Assembly: GCF_015557635.1 (NCBI RefSeq)
Contig: NZ_JADNOP010000001.1
Span: forward strand, 285,582 to 349,581
From: Fusicatenibacter saccharivorans
Lineage (GTDB): Bacteria > Bacillota > Clostridia > Lachnospirales > Lachnospiraceae
DNA: 64,000 nt
Reading direction: 5' to 3'
Both the position numbers and the translations under genes were made by a program. Each line of letters opens with the position of its first letter. Positions within the stretch are counted from its first letter, which is position 1. The notes under the pieces were generated by a model. That model was not told the origin of the DNA. It was given only the letters and a program-made list of their open reading frames with translations, and searched no databases. Positions 1-9,219 of this stretch are shown in pieces.

Positions 1-23
1 TTGACCGGCGGCAGGTCGGTCAA
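1..23. repeat. Short perfect inverted repeat at the left edge
   Basis: Seven-base arms TTGACCG (1-7) and CGGTCAA (17-23) flank a nine-base loop. It may be a stem-loop or an operator belonging to the region left of the window. No U-tract is visible on either side, so it is not called a terminator. Confidence 0.3.
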
Positions 24-24
24 T

Positions 25-96
25 TTATACAGCGAAAAGCATTTCTGCCTTTTGCTGTTTGTCAGGGAAATGAACTTTTCTATACAAAAATTTCAT
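25..96 (-). CDS. Possible 23-residue small ORF downstream of ilvN
   Basis: An ATG at 96 lies seven bases behind a clear GGAGG ribosome site and opens a 23-codon frame (MKFLYRKVHF...) ending in TAA at 25. It is basic and ends in a hydrophobic stretch, with no recognised family. It could be a small protein, a leader peptide for the next gene beyond the window, or chance. The good ribosome site is the only support. Confidence 0.22.
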   Translation of the reverse strand: MKFLYRKVHFPDKQQKAEMLFAV

Positions 97-128
97 TCCT
101 CCAGCAAACGTATGTAATGTGATCTGCG

Positions 129-635
129 TTAATCGAGGTAACGCACATCGTGGACTCCTCTGGAGAGTCCTGTCACTCCTGTTCTGGCCAGTTCCAGGAT
201 TTCGTATCCCTGTACCAGATTCAGGAACCCTTCGAGCTTTGACTGGTTTCCGGTCAGCTCTACAATCAGGCTTTCCTGTCCCACATCCACGATTCTTCCA
301 CGGAAGACATCGGAGATGGCGATGACATTGCGGCGTTCATTTTCATTCACACGGATTTTGACCAGCATCAGCTCTCGTCTGACACTCTCGTCCGGCTTCA
401 GCTCTTTGATATCCCGCACATCGACAAGTTTTGCCAGCTGTTTTTTGATCTGCTCCAGAATCATTTCATCACTGCAGTACAGAACAACAGTCATTCTTGT
501 GTATCGCGGGTCTGCTGTCACACCGGCGGTGATCGTCTCGATATTGTATCCGCGTCGGCTGAAAAGACCAGCTACTCTGCTTAAAAGTCCCGGCGTATTA
601 TCCACCAGCAGGGATAATGTTCTTTTCTGTTCCAT
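129..635 (-). CDS. ilvN: Acetolactate synthase small (regulatory) subunit
   Basis: Regulatory subunit of acetohydroxyacid synthase, the first shared enzyme of valine, leucine and isoleucine synthesis; it binds the catalytic IlvB subunit and confers valine feedback. The protein is about 168 residues, normal for the family. An N-terminal ACT domain (about residues 3-77, with the NTPGLLSRVAGLFSRRGYNI signature) is followed by the typical C-terminal domain. The start is uncertain: an ATG at 635, a GTG at 641 and a TTG at 644 are all in frame behind GGAGG; ATG is chosen because family members begin M-[EK]-x-K/R. No ilvB is in the window, so it is either monocistronic or coupled to genes to the left. 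Confidence 0.93.
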   Translation of the reverse strand: MEQKRTLSLLVDNTPGLLSRVAGLFSRRGYNIETITAGVTADPRYTRMTVVLYCSDEMILEQIKKQLAKLVDVRDIKELKPDESVRRELMLVKIRVNENERRNVIAISDVFRGRIVDVGQESLIVELTGNQSKLEGFLNLVQGYEILELARTGVTGLSRGVHDVRYLD

Positions 636-756
636 AAACACCAACTTTCCTCCATCCGCAGGCGCCGCGGATTTTCAGCAATTTCTTACAACTTCCAACG
701 CCTTATCCAATATATTAGCAACTTATCCTCGCTTTGTCAACAAAAATTTTACCAAA

Positions 757-2559
757 TTATTCTTTTGGGCAAAAATCTTTTGCCTCCTGTGGTTCCCATT
801 TGCACACCTTCCGGTCATACGTAAGGATGCCGTTCGACTCCTCCTCGACATCGGTAAGCTGTGTGTAGACTGCTGCGGCAAGTCCCTGTTCTGTGAGTTC
901 TCTTATCTTTTCTGCCAGTGCATCCATCGCTTTCTGGTACTGTGCCTGGTTCTGGTATGTGCGGTAGCCGAACGATTTTTCGGAGTAGAGATGCTCCTGT
1001 ACCGGATACGTATAGCCGCCGTATTCAGAAAAAGCAAACGCGCGCTCCTCCGGTTTTACTTTTAACGGACGAAAGTAATTGTGAAGGCTCTTGATGTCCC
1101 CCGCTCCCTGATCGTACCAGCCGCTCGCGTGGTCGATCTGCCGCGTCAGATCGAGAGCGCGCACCATTTCTGTCATCTCCCTGGCATCAAACTGTCCCCA
1201 TCCCTCGTTGAACAGAACCCAGAGCGACACGCACGGTGCATTGTAAAGCTGATGAACCGTCTCGCGGCACTCCCGCTTCCACCACTCTCTTCCCGTTTTT
1301 GAGGTCCGCGAAAAGAGCGGATAACAGTTATCCCTGAATTCCGTTGTCACAAACGGCAGTACGGTCGGAAGGTACAAAAGGAACGTCTGGATCGACCGGC
1401 CGCCGCCGTTGATCATATCCTGCCACACCAGCATACCGATATGGTCGCAGTGGGAATACCATCTTGCGCACTCAACTTTCAGGTGTTTCCGGATCATATT
1501 GAAACCGAGGCGTTTGGCCGTCTTAATGTCATAAACCATCGCCTCATCGGACGGCGGCGTGTAGAGGCTTTCCGGCCAATAACCCTGGTCGAGGACACCG
1601 TTCTGGAAATACGGCTTTCCGTTTAAGAGAAGACGCGTGATTCCTTTCTCATCTTTTCCAATGCCGAATTTGCGCATGCCGAAATAACTCTCGATGCGGT
1701 CTTCTCCCGCTTCAATGGAAACCCCATAGAGATGCGGATGTTCCGGGCTCCAGCCTGCAAAATTACCGAGAATCAGCTCCGCCTCGTTTTCTCTCGTCTC
1801 CCGGACGCAGATCACCTTCGCATCCGGCGCTTCGCTCTCCCGCACCGTAATTTTTTTCGTCAGTCCCGCATCCGGTCCGTTGAGGAAAACCCGTACTTTT
1901 ACGCTCGCCGTATCATATTCCGGCGTGATCACGATGCGTTCCAGATACGTCTCCGGCACCCATTCCATCCAGACGCTCTGCCAGATGCCGCTCTGCGCGG
2001 TGTAAAACATGCCGCCCGGGGTAAGGCTCTGCTTTCCGCGGCCCTTCCAGTCCGTGTCCGTCTCATCGCGCACCTTGACGGCAAGCTCGTTCTCTCCCGT
2101 TTTGAGATACGGCGTAAGATCCACTGAAAAAGAAAGATACCCGCCGAGATGGCCTCCGGCACGCTTTCCGTTGCAGTAAATTACCGCATCCTGATCCACG
2201 GCGCCGAACTGCAGCAACAGCCGTTTTCCGGCAAGAATTTTGGGAAGCTGAATCGTGCGGAAGTACCACAGATATTCTTTTGGAAGCAGCTGCCGCTTCA
2301 CGCCGGACGCATCGCACTCCGGGGAAAACGGAACGAGAATTTTTCCGTCCCGCTGTTTTGGCATTTTCTGCGTTTCCGTGAACGCATACTCCCACCATCC
2401 GTTCAGATTTGTCCAGTTTTCCCGGCGCATCTGCGGACGCGGATATTCCGGAAACGGGAGCTCTTCTTCCGGATTTTTCCCAAATTCCGTAGAAAGGCGG
2501 AATTTTTTTCCTTCCTTTTTTCCAATCTGTAATGCTTTGACCGCATTTTTGAAGTCCAT
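757..2559 (-). CDS. Glycoside hydrolase family 2 protein (beta-galactosidase/beta-glucuronidase-like)
   Basis: A 600-residue GH2 enzyme that should cleave beta-linked galactosides, glucuronides or related sugars; the substrate cannot be read from sequence. It has the GH2 order: jelly-roll sugar-binding domain (about residues 40-200), Ig-like domain (210-300) and TIM barrel (300-600). The acid/base glutamate is in FNEGWGQ (about E452) and the probable nucleophile is in FSEYGGY (about E512). There is no signal peptide, so it is likely cytoplasmic. It starts at ATG 2559 behind GAGGG. At 600 residues it is shorter than LacZ and lacks its C-terminal domains, resembling compact gut-Firmicutes GH2 enzymes. 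It stands alone behind a terminator. Confidence 0.88.
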   Translation of the reverse strand: MDFKNAVKALQIGKKEGKKFRLSTEFGKNPEEELPFPEYPRPQMRRENWTNLNGWWEYAFTETQKMPKQRDGKILVPFSPECDASGVKRQLLPKEYLWYFRTIQLPKILAGKRLLLQFGAVDQDAVIYCNGKRAGGHLGGYLSFSVDLTPYLKTGENELAVKVRDETDTDWKGRGKQSLTPGGMFYTAQSGIWQSVWMEWVPETYLERIVITPEYDTASVKVRVFLNGPDAGLTKKITVRESEAPDAKVICVRETRENEAELILGNFAGWSPEHPHLYGVSIEAGEDRIESYFGMRKFGIGKDEKGITRLLLNGKPYFQNGVLDQGYWPESLYTPPSDEAMVYDIKTAKRLGFNMIRKHLKVECARWYSHCDHIGMLVWQDMINGGGRSIQTFLLYLPTVLPFVTTEFRDNCYPLFSRTSKTGREWWKRECRETVHQLYNAPCVSLWVLFNEGWGQFDAREMTEMVRALDLTRQIDHASGWYDQGAGDIKSLHNYFRPLKVKPEERAFAFSEYGGYTYPVQEHLYSEKSFGYRTYQNQAQYQKAMDALAEKIRELTEQGLAAAVYTQLTDVEEESNGILTYDRKVCKWEPQEAKDFCPKE

Positions 2560-2593
2560 TCTTTTCCCTCTTTTTCTGATTTTTATGATTGAT

Positions 2594-2629
2594 AAAAGCG
2601 TGCCCGTACAAAATCCCGGACACGCTTTT
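2594..2629 (-). terminator. Intrinsic terminator after the AEC transporter
   Basis: A stem pairing AAAAGCGTG with CACGCTTTT, extended by CCG/CGG, with U-runs on both sides, so it could act in both directions. On the minus strand it lies 38 bases after the transporter stop and just before the GH2 gene. Confidence 0.75.
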
Positions 2630-2666
2630 GGTGTACTGAAAATCAAAGCGGATATTCACAATCCGG

Positions 2667-3611
2667 TTAGATAAACGCCAGCGTTTTCATCAGATACAGC
2701 CAGAACGTCAGCGTAAAGGCACTGCCGCACGTTGTGAGCATAACGGTGTTTGCCGTCAGACTTCCCTCATGACCCATATTTTTCGCCATGATAAAACTGC
2801 TCACCGTCGTTGCGGAACCCAGCATCACAAGGATTGCCACCAATTTTTCCTGACGGAAGCCAAGTATCACGGCGATCGGCAGAAAGACAGCTGCAAGACC
2901 GACCAGCTTAATCGCAGCTGCAGCAATCGACGGCCGGATATTCTTTGCCGCGCTCTTTGCCTCAAACGACGCCCCCATCGCAATCAGGCCGAGCGGCGTT
3001 GCAAGTACCGCAATATTCTGCACCGTTTTCTGCAGAATCACCGGCTTTGGAATGCGAAGCACCGACCAGAGAAGTCCTGCAGCGATCCCGAGGATAATCG
3101 GGTTTGTCACGATATTTTTCGCCGTCTTTTTCACAAAATCTGCCGTGATCTCCTCCCGTTCCGGACGGAATACTGCAAGAACGACAACCGCCATGATATT
3201 ATACAGCGGCACACTGCTGATGATCATCAGCGGCGCCATGCCGGAATTTCCGTAGATATTCTGGATAAAGGCAATACCAAGGATCGCCGCACTGCTCCGG
3301 TACGCCGCCTGGATAAATTCGCCTCTTGCACTTCTCTCTTTTAAGAGATGGGAAAGTCCCCATACCGCAAGAATTGAGAGCAGTGTTGCAAAGAAGCAGA
3401 ACAGAACGAATTTGATATCCCACACAGCGGAGAAATCAGAATCCGACAGGTCCTGGAACAGCAGCACCGGGAGTGCGATTTTAAACACAAATTTGTTCAT
3501 TTTGCTTGTGAACGATTCGTCCAGAATACCAACCTTTCGAAAGAAAAGTCCCAAAATCATTGTCAGGAAGATCGGCATCGTCGCGTTCAGGCTGAAGATC
3601 AGATTACTCAT
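2667..3611 (-). CDS. AEC (auxin efflux carrier) family transporter
   Basis: A 314-residue integral membrane protein with about ten hydrophobic segments spread from residue 5 to 312, typical of the AEC/BASS-type fold. Bacterial AEC proteins export or exchange small organic acids such as malate or malonate; the substrate here is unknown. Its ATG overlaps the stop codon of the upstream aldo/keto reductase (ATGA, 3608-3611), so the two are translationally coupled and probably work on the same metabolite. A terminator follows. Confidence 0.88.
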   Translation of the reverse strand: MSNLIFSLNATMPIFLTMILGLFFRKVGILDESFTSKMNKFVFKIALPVLLFQDLSDSDFSAVWDIKFVLFCFFATLLSILAVWGLSHLLKERSARGEFIQAAYRSSAAILGIAFIQNIYGNSGMAPLMIISSVPLYNIMAVVVLAVFRPEREEITADFVKKTAKNIVTNPIILGIAAGLLWSVLRIPKPVILQKTVQNIAVLATPLGLIAMGASFEAKSAAKNIRPSIAAAAIKLVGLAAVFLPIAVILGFRQEKLVAILVMLGSATTVSSFIMAKNMGHEGSLTANTVMLTTCGSAFTLTFWLYLMKTLAFI

Positions 3612-4633
3612 ACCAGTGTTTTTCCTGCCAGTACATTTTTATAATCTTCGTAGTTCTCTTCGAGAAGCTTCGGCGTATTCAGACCGTAGGGACATTTCTT
3701 CATGCAGGCGCCGCAGTGGAGACAACCTTCGATTTTCTTCATCATCGCCTGGCCGCGCCCGGTGAGCTGGTTGGCGGACGGGGAACGGCGCAGAAGCAGG
3801 CTCATGCGCGCGCAGGTGTTAATCTCAATGCCTGCCGGACATGGCATACAGTAACCGCAGCCGCGGCAGAAGTTGCCGGAGAGCTCTTTCTGGTCTTTCT
3901 CGATGATCGTCTTGATTTCATCCGTCATGGCAGGCGGACAGGCAATGTAGCTTAAGAACTCGTCCAGCTCTTTTTCTCTCTGGACGCCCCAGATCGGAAG
4001 CACGTTGTCGTACTGATCTTCAAAAGCATATGCAGCCGCGGAGTTTGTGATCAGCCCGCCCGAGAGCGCTTTCATTGCGATAAAGCCGATATTTTTCTCT
4101 TTGCATCCCTGTACCAGTGCTTTCTCACGGTCCGTTGCCAGATAGCAGAACGGGAACTGCAGCGTCTCATAAAGACCGGACTCGATGATCTCCTCTGCCA
4201 CGCTCATGCGGTGGTTCGTGATACCGATGTGGCGGATTTTTCCCTGTGCTTTTGCTTCCAGCATCGCCTCATACAGGCCGGTTCCATCTCCCGGCTTAGG
4301 ACAGAAGGACGGATTGTGGAACTGATAGATATCGATGTAATCCGTCTTCAAAAGGGAAAGGCTTGTCTCCAGATCCTTCCAGAAGCCCTCCACATCCTTT
4401 GCCATCGTCTTCGTAGAGATAAAGACCTTCTCACGCATTCCCTCAAACGCTGCGCCTAATTTTTCCTCGCTGTCGCTGTAGGCACGCGCGGTATCAAAAA
4501 AGCGGATGCCTCCGTCATACGCTTTGCGCAGCAGATAAACAGCGTCTTCTTTCGTGACACGCTGTACCGGCAGCGCGCCGAAGCCGTTCTTGTTTACACA
4601 GATTCCTGTGCTTCCCAGTGTTACCATGGACAT
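3608..4633 (-). CDS. Aldo/keto reductase with C-terminal [4Fe-4S] ferredoxin domain
   Basis: A 341-residue NAD(P)H-dependent aldo/keto reductase fused to an Fe-S domain. The N-terminal barrel carries the catalytic tetrad context: FFDTARAYSDSE (Asp/Tyr), STKTMAK (Lys) and QFHNPS (His). The C-terminus has two cysteine clusters, CRGCGYCMPCPAGI (about 258-271) and CLHCGACMKKCPYG (about 305-318), suggesting ferredoxin-linked electron transfer. Such 'oxidoreductase of aldo/keto reductase family' proteins are common in anaerobes and have no assigned substrate. It starts at ATG 4633 behind AAAGGAGG and overlaps the AEC transporter by four bases. Confidence 0.9.
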   Translation of the reverse strand: MSMVTLGSTGICVNKNGFGALPVQRVTKEDAVYLLRKAYDGGIRFFDTARAYSDSEEKLGAAFEGMREKVFISTKTMAKDVEGFWKDLETSLSLLKTDYIDIYQFHNPSFCPKPGDGTGLYEAMLEAKAQGKIRHIGITNHRMSVAEEIIESGLYETLQFPFCYLATDREKALVQGCKEKNIGFIAMKALSGGLITNSAAAYAFEDQYDNVLPIWGVQREKELDEFLSYIACPPAMTDEIKTIIEKDQKELSGNFCRGCGYCMPCPAGIEINTCARMSLLLRRSPSANQLTGRGQAMMKKIEGCLHCGACMKKCPYGLNTPKLLEENYEDYKNVLAGKTLV

Positions 4634-4659
4634 ACTTATGTTCCTCCTTTTTCGCTTTC

Positions 4660-4835
4660 ATTGTTTCAACTCACAGTCGGTATTTCACGGAGTCTGACAT
4701 ATCGAAAATAGTTCGACTGTGACTTGCCTCATGTCAGTGGAGAATACCGATTTCTCTCCGCCCGCCACTGCCGTTATGTTTCTTTTAGCAATTCATCCCA
4801 CCGCTTCAGAAACGGGGGACTTCTTGTCTACTGGT
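4660..4835 (+). mobile_element. Possible relic of an IS200/IS605-type element (tnpB tail and right-end hairpin)
   Basis: A plus-strand frame without a good start runs through 4700-4790 and ends near a hairpin (4788-4831) of the form GCAATTCATC, stem CCCaCCG/CGGgGG, GACTTCTTG. That layout resembles the 3' end of tnpB and the right-end/omega-RNA hairpin of IS605-family elements as remembered from related genomes. No tnpA or intact tnpB is present. An alternative is that these stems are the 5' leader of the minus-strand aldo/keto reductase operon. Confidence 0.33.
4671..4723 (-). repeat. Inverted repeat in the aldo/keto reductase leader
   Basis: Arms TCACAGTCG and CGACTGTGA (9 bp) sit 40-90 bases upstream of the aldo/keto reductase start. 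GGTATT and AATACC motifs lie in and beside it and could form a competing stem. This suggests a structured mRNA leader or an operator, or a terminal repeat of the putative mobile relic. Confidence 0.4.
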
Positions 4836-4854
4836 GTTAAAATCCGTTATTTCT

Positions 4855-4883
4855 ATAGTATCACACTTTCTGTCAGACGGCAA
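4855..4883 (-). promoter_or_regulatory. Probable sigma-A promoter of the aldo/keto reductase-AEC operon
   Basis: Minus-strand TTGCCG (4883-4878), 17-base spacer, TACTAT (4860-4855). It implies a leader of about 215 bases before the reductase start that contains the stems described at 4671-4831. Confidence 0.45.
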
Positions 4884-4895
4884 ACGCGATTTAAA

Positions 4896-4938
4896 GAGGC
4901 AGGCACAAAGGGAAATACTTTCCTTTTATGTCTGCCTC
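4896..4938 (-). terminator. Terminator after pheST-phosphatase operon
   Basis: Stem GAGGCAG/CTGCCTC with a second inner stem of AAGG/CCTT, followed on the minus strand by TTTAAAT. It lies 14 bases after the phosphatase stop codon. Confidence 0.6.
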
Positions 4939-4951
4939 TGAATATCATTTT

Positions 4952-5599
4952 TTATTTTACTTCTTTATAAAAGTTTACGCAGTCCGACGGATCATAATAG
5001 ATTTTATTATCCGCAAGCAGCGTGGAAACACCGTTCTGTACTTCGATGATGCTGACCGCACAGTTGTACGGCACGCCGCCGTGCCAGAAGTCGTTCTTGT
5101 CTTCATAGACATTGCGCAGCAGCGCACGCATGCAGCAGCCGTGGGTGGCGATCAGGATCGTCTTGTCCTGGAGCTCCGGTTTCGCAGTCAGCTCATGATA
5201 GAACGCTTCTGCCCGGTCGCAGACCTCCTGGATCGTCTCTCCGTCTCCCGCCGGGCGGAAGTGGAACGGATCTCTGTAAAAATCGTCGAAGTGTTCAGAC
5301 GGAATCTCAAAATTGTTTGCCCGGCATCCAAGCCCTTCCCAGGAGCCAAAGGAAAGCTCCATCAGGCGGTCGTCGGTCGTAAGCGGCACATTTCTGCCCG
5401 CAAGGACGAGCTCTGCCGTGTGCTTTGCGCGGCGCAGTGGACTGGAAATTCCAAGGTCAAACGGGATATTTTTCAGTCCTTCCGCCGTCACTTTCGCCAG
5501 ACGGACACCGTTCTCATTCAGCTCGGTGTCCGTCTGGCCCTGCAGTCTGCCTTCTACGTTCCACGCGGTTTCACCGTGGCGCATGATATAAAGTTTCAT
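4952..5599 (-). CDS. Histidine phosphatase / phosphoglycerate mutase-like protein
   Basis: A 215-residue member of the histidine phosphatase superfamily. The catalytic RHG triad is at residues 7-9 (MRHGET) and the second histidine is in ATHGCCMRALL (about 150). Members hydrolyse phosphate esters or move phosphate on 3-phosphoglycerate; short single-domain forms like this in Firmicutes are usually broad phosphatases. Its ATG is 5 bases after the pheT stop, so it is the last gene of the pheS-pheT transcript. The ribosome site is weak, consistent with coupling to pheT. Confidence 0.88.
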   Translation of the reverse strand: MKLYIMRHGETAWNVEGRLQGQTDTELNENGVRLAKVTAEGLKNIPFDLGISSPLRRAKHTAELVLAGRNVPLTTDDRLMELSFGSWEGLGCRANNFEIPSEHFDDFYRDPFHFRPAGDGETIQEVCDRAEAFYHELTAKPELQDKTILIATHGCCMRALLRNVYEDKNDFWHGGVPYNCAVSIIEVQNGVSTLLADNKIYYDPSDCVNFYKEVK

Positions 5600-5604
5600 A
5601 AAAA

Positions 5605-8049
5605 TCAGCCTCTCAGTTCGATGTTGAACTCATTCTGCAGTTTCTTGCAGATCTTCTCGACAAATTTCTGTACTTTTTCGAAGTCAAATGCTTCTTCCTT
5701 CGGTGCAAAGGTGACGGTGAACGCCATGCTCTTCTTGCCTTCCGGAATCTGGCCGCCCTCGTAAACATCGAACAGACGGATCTCTTTTACGTATTTGTTT
5801 GCCTCGCGGATACAGTTCTCTACATCGCCGCAGCTGATGTTTTTGTCCATGACAAATGCCAGGTCACGTTTTTCCTCCTGGAATTTGGAGATCGGCTGGA
5901 AGGTGCGTTTTTTGCCGTACCATCTGGAGAGCTCTTTTAAGTCAAGCTCCATGATATAAGCGGAAGTACGCATGCTCAGCTCGTTCTGGATATCGTATGC
6001 TGCTTTTCCGAAGTATCCGATTTCTGTACCCTCGCAGAGTACTTTCACTGCCTGATACGGATGCAGGAAGGATTTCTGAACCGGCTCGTAGGTGAACTCA
6101 ATGTCCATGCTCTCGGCGATAGTGTTGGCGATGCCCTTCATAGTGAAGAAGCTCTCGTTGTTTCCGAAGGTTCCGACGCAGAGAACTTTTCTCTCATCCG
6201 GGTAGGATGTCAGCGGCAGGGACTCCGGAATGTAGATGCTTGCTACCTCGAACAGTCTTCCTTCAAGGGTGCCCTGTTTCTCATTTCTGGAAATGGCATT
6301 CAGCATGGAAGCTGCCAGTGTGGTACGCATCAGGGACAGATCCTGGTTGATCGGGTTGATGATCTCGATGGCATTTCTCTCTTTTGCATCTGCCGGCAGT
6401 TTCAAAAGATCCAGATCTGCAGGGGAGAAGAAGGAGTAATGCATGCACTCGTAGATACCCATGGTGCATAAGGTATTCTTCAGTGCCAGCTCGCCTTTCT
6501 GCTCTTCATTGTAGCCGCCCATCGTTACCTGTGCAGCGGAAAGGAAGGTATCGGTTACGTGATCGTAGCCGTACATACGGATGACTTCCTCTGCCACGTC
6601 CGGATAGCGCTCGACATCGTTCTCTCCCTCCGGCAGCATATCCTCACGATAAGCCGGAACCTGGATGGTCAGCTCATCGCCGTTGATTTCCGGTGCAAAG
6701 TTCAGGTTTTTCATAATGCGGAGAATCTCTGCTTCCGGAACTTCGATACCGAGTACGCCGTTTACTTTGCTGACACTGACGGTCATCGGAGTCGGATCGA
6801 TGGAGTTTCCGGTGTTCACATCGAAATGGGTACGGGAAACTTTACCGCAGCCAAGCTCTTCCATCAGATGCAGGGCACGTTTCATACCAAGTACGGTTGA
6901 ATACTCGTCTACGCCTTTCTCATATCTTGCACTGGCATCCGTCGCTTTTCCAAGCGCACGGGCTGTCTTTCTGACGTTGTCGCGTGCGAATTTTGCGGAC
7001 TCAAACATAACAGCCTCTGTCGTGTCGCGGATCTCGGAGTTTAAGCCTCCCATGACACCGGCAAGTGCAACCGGTTTTACGCCGTCGCAGATCACGAGGT
7101 TGTTCTCATTCATTGTGTATTCCTGCTCATCGAGGGTCACAATCTTTTCATTTTCTTTTGCTCTTCTGACACAGATTTCATTGCCTTCCAGATAAGAGCA
7201 GTCAAAAGCATGCATCGGCTGGCCGATCTCTTTTAAGACGTAGTTTGTGATATCAACCACGTTGGAGATCGCGGACATGCCGACGAGTGCCAGACGGCGT
7301 TTCATCCATGCCGGGGACTCTCCGATTTTTACGTCATATACGTAATGAGCGCTGTAACGCGGGCAGAGTTCCGGAGCTTCCACGCGGACAGAGAAGCCTT
7401 CTTTTTCCACATCCGTCTCGGTGTAATCGGTTGCCGGCATTTTTAAAGGTTTTTCCAGCATCGCCGATACTTCTCTTGCGATACCGAGGATACTCTGGCA
7501 GTCTGGTCTGTTTGCAGTCAGGGAGATATCAAAGATCCAGTCGTCAAGACCTGTCAGCTCTTTGACATCTGCGCCAAGCTCGGCATCTTCCGGCAGAACA
7601 AGCAGTCCGTTGTAGCCTGCGCCCGGGTACAGATCCTCGGTAAGGCCGAGCTCCACGCCGGAGCAGAGCATTCCGCAGGACTCATATCCTCTTAATTTTC
7701 CTTTTTTGATGGTCATAACACCCTCGATGGTCTTATGATCTTTTGCTGTTGCATAAACAGAAGCGCCAGGAAGGGCAACCGGGAATTTTCCGCCGGTGTG
7801 CACGTTGTCTGCGCCGCAGCAGATCTGCATGGCGCCGTGTTCTCCTGCATTTACCTGGCACACATGAAGATGGGTCTCCGGGATCGGCTCGCAGCCCTCC
7901 ACCAGACCGACAACAACATTGCTGATGTCTTTTCCCACCTGATAACGCTCTTCTACTTCAAAACCGCCGTCGAACAGTTTTTTCTCCAGTTCTTCCGGGG
8001 TAACATCGATATCTACATATTCTTTCAGCCAACTTAACGGTACTAACAT
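5605..8049 (-). CDS. pheT: Phenylalanyl-tRNA synthetase beta subunit
   Basis: Beta chain of the alpha2-beta2 enzyme that charges tRNA-Phe. At 814 residues it is full length and shows the expected order: N-terminal tRNA-binding (EMAP/Tyr-type) domain about residues 40-150, B3/B4 editing domain about 210-380, B5 domain about 410-480, catalytic-like core, and the C-terminal ferredoxin-fold anticodon-binding domain about 720-814. It starts MLVPLSWLKEYVDI, with GGAGG eight bases before ATG 8049. It lies 31 bases after pheS and is regulated with it by the upstream T-box. Confidence 0.98.
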   Translation of the reverse strand: MLVPLSWLKEYVDIDVTPEELEKKLFDGGFEVEERYQVGKDISNVVVGLVEGCEPIPETHLHVCQVNAGEHGAMQICCGADNVHTGGKFPVALPGASVYATAKDHKTIEGVMTIKKGKLRGYESCGMLCSGVELGLTEDLYPGAGYNGLLVLPEDAELGADVKELTGLDDWIFDISLTANRPDCQSILGIAREVSAMLEKPLKMPATDYTETDVEKEGFSVRVEAPELCPRYSAHYVYDVKIGESPAWMKRRLALVGMSAISNVVDITNYVLKEIGQPMHAFDCSYLEGNEICVRRAKENEKIVTLDEQEYTMNENNLVICDGVKPVALAGVMGGLNSEIRDTTEAVMFESAKFARDNVRKTARALGKATDASARYEKGVDEYSTVLGMKRALHLMEELGCGKVSRTHFDVNTGNSIDPTPMTVSVSKVNGVLGIEVPEAEILRIMKNLNFAPEINGDELTIQVPAYREDMLPEGENDVERYPDVAEEVIRMYGYDHVTDTFLSAAQVTMGGYNEEQKGELALKNTLCTMGIYECMHYSFFSPADLDLLKLPADAKERNAIEIINPINQDLSLMRTTLAASMLNAISRNEKQGTLEGRLFEVASIYIPESLPLTSYPDERKVLCVGTFGNNESFFTMKGIANTIAESMDIEFTYEPVQKSFLHPYQAVKVLCEGTEIGYFGKAAYDIQNELSMRTSAYIMELDLKELSRWYGKKRTFQPISKFQEEKRDLAFVMDKNISCGDVENCIREANKYVKEIRLFDVYEGGQIPEGKKSMAFTVTFAPKEEAFDFEKVQKFVEKICKKLQNEFNIELRG

Positions 8050-8080
8050 ATTAAACCTCCAAATTCAAACTGTTTCGTCT

Positions 8081-9127
8081 TTATTTCTCGTTAATCTGAT
8101 TTAAAACCCGCAGATCGGAACCGAATAACAGTTTGATGTTGTTGATTCCGTATTTCAGCATGGCGATACGCTCCAGGCCGATACCAAAAGCGAAGCCGCT
8201 GTACTCTTCTGAATCAATGCCGCAGTTCTCCAGCACACGTTTGTTTACGATACCTGCTCCAAGGACCTCGATCCAGCCGGTTCCCTTGCAGAGGCTGCAT
8301 CCTTTTCCGCCGCAGGCGAAGCAGCTGCAGTCTACCTCAACGGACGGCTCCGTGAACGGGAAGTAAGACGGACGGAGACGGGTTGTGGTTCCCTCGCCGT
8401 AGATCTTCTGTACGAGTACGTCGAGCATTCCTTTCAGGTCGCAGAGGGTGATGTTTTTGTCGACAACGAGTCCCTCCATCTGATGGAACATCGGAGAATG
8501 GGTTGCGTCGTCATCAGACCGAAAAACACGTCCCGGGGAAAGGATCTTGATCGGCGGCTTTTTGTTTTCCATGACATGAATCTGGCCTGCCGATGTCTGG
8601 GTACGAAGCAGGAATTCCGGGGAGAGATAGAAGGTATCCTGCATATCTCTTGCCGGGTGATCCTGTGGTGTATTCAGTGCAGTAAAGTTGTAGTAATCGG
8701 TCTCGATTTCTCTTCCCTCGTATACCTCAAAGCCCATGCCTGCAAAGATGTCGATGAGCTGTTTGCGGATCAGGGTAACCGGATGAAGGTTTCCGATCGC
8801 TGTCTCTTCTGCCGGAAGGGTCAGGTCGATTTTCTCGGACTCATATTTCTTCTGCAGCTCGCGCTCTTTCATCTCCTCTTCCACTTTCTGGAAGCGGCCA
8901 AGCGCCCACTCTTTTAACTCATTGACGGATTTACCGTAGTTTGCGCGCTCTTCCGGGGCAATGTTTTTCATTTCTTTCATCAGCCCGCTGATCTTACTTT
9001 TCTTTCCTTCCAGATACTCGCTCTTAAATTCATACAGTTCTTTGGAGCTTTTCAGCTCTTCCAGTCCATTTTCAATCTTCTGTTTTAATTCAGACAGATG
9101 GCCGGTTAATACACTTTTTTCCTGCAT
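8081..9127 (-). CDS. pheS: Phenylalanyl-tRNA synthetase alpha subunit
   Basis: Catalytic alpha chain of phenylalanyl-tRNA synthetase, 348 residues, normal length. An N-terminal coiled coil (about 1-85) that contacts tRNA precedes the class II core; motif 2 is visible as [18 protein letters not shown] and motif 3 as [18 protein letters not shown] near the C-terminus. It starts at ATG 9127 after GGAG. It is the first gene of pheS-pheT-phosphatase and follows a T-box leader, so expression should rise when uncharged tRNA-Phe accumulates. Confidence 0.98.
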   Translation of the reverse strand: MQEKSVLTGHLSELKQKIENGLEELKSSKELYEFKSEYLEGKKSKISGLMKEMKNIAPEERANYGKSVNELKEWALGRFQKVEEEMKERELQKKYESEKIDLTLPAEETAIGNLHPVTLIRKQLIDIFAGMGFEVYEGREIETDYYNFTALNTPQDHPARDMQDTFYLSPEFLLRTQTSAGQIHVMENKKPPIKILSPGRVFRSDDDATHSPMFHQMEGLVVDKNITLCDLKGMLDVLVQKIYGEGTTTRLRPSYFPFTEPSVEVDCSCFACGGKGCSLCKGTGWIEVLGAGIVNKRVLENCGIDSEEYSGFAFGIGLERIAMLKYGINNIKLLFGSDLRVLNQINEK

Positions 9128-9180
9128 TTGACTCTCCTACTTTCTTTTTCTTGCTTGTTTGATGGTAAATGTGAAAAACA

Positions 9181-9216
9181 ATCAGATACCCCGCTGCAAA
9201 CAGCGGAGCATCTGAT
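9181..9216 (-). terminator. Second terminator-like hairpin between the T-box and pheS
   Basis: Stem ATCAGATrC...CCGCTG/CAGCGG...ATCTGAT with a four-base loop, followed on the minus strand by TGTTTTTC. It lies downstream of the T-box terminator and 54 bases before pheS, so full read-through to pheS would have to pass two hairpins. Confidence 0.6.
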
Positions 9217-9219
9217 TTT

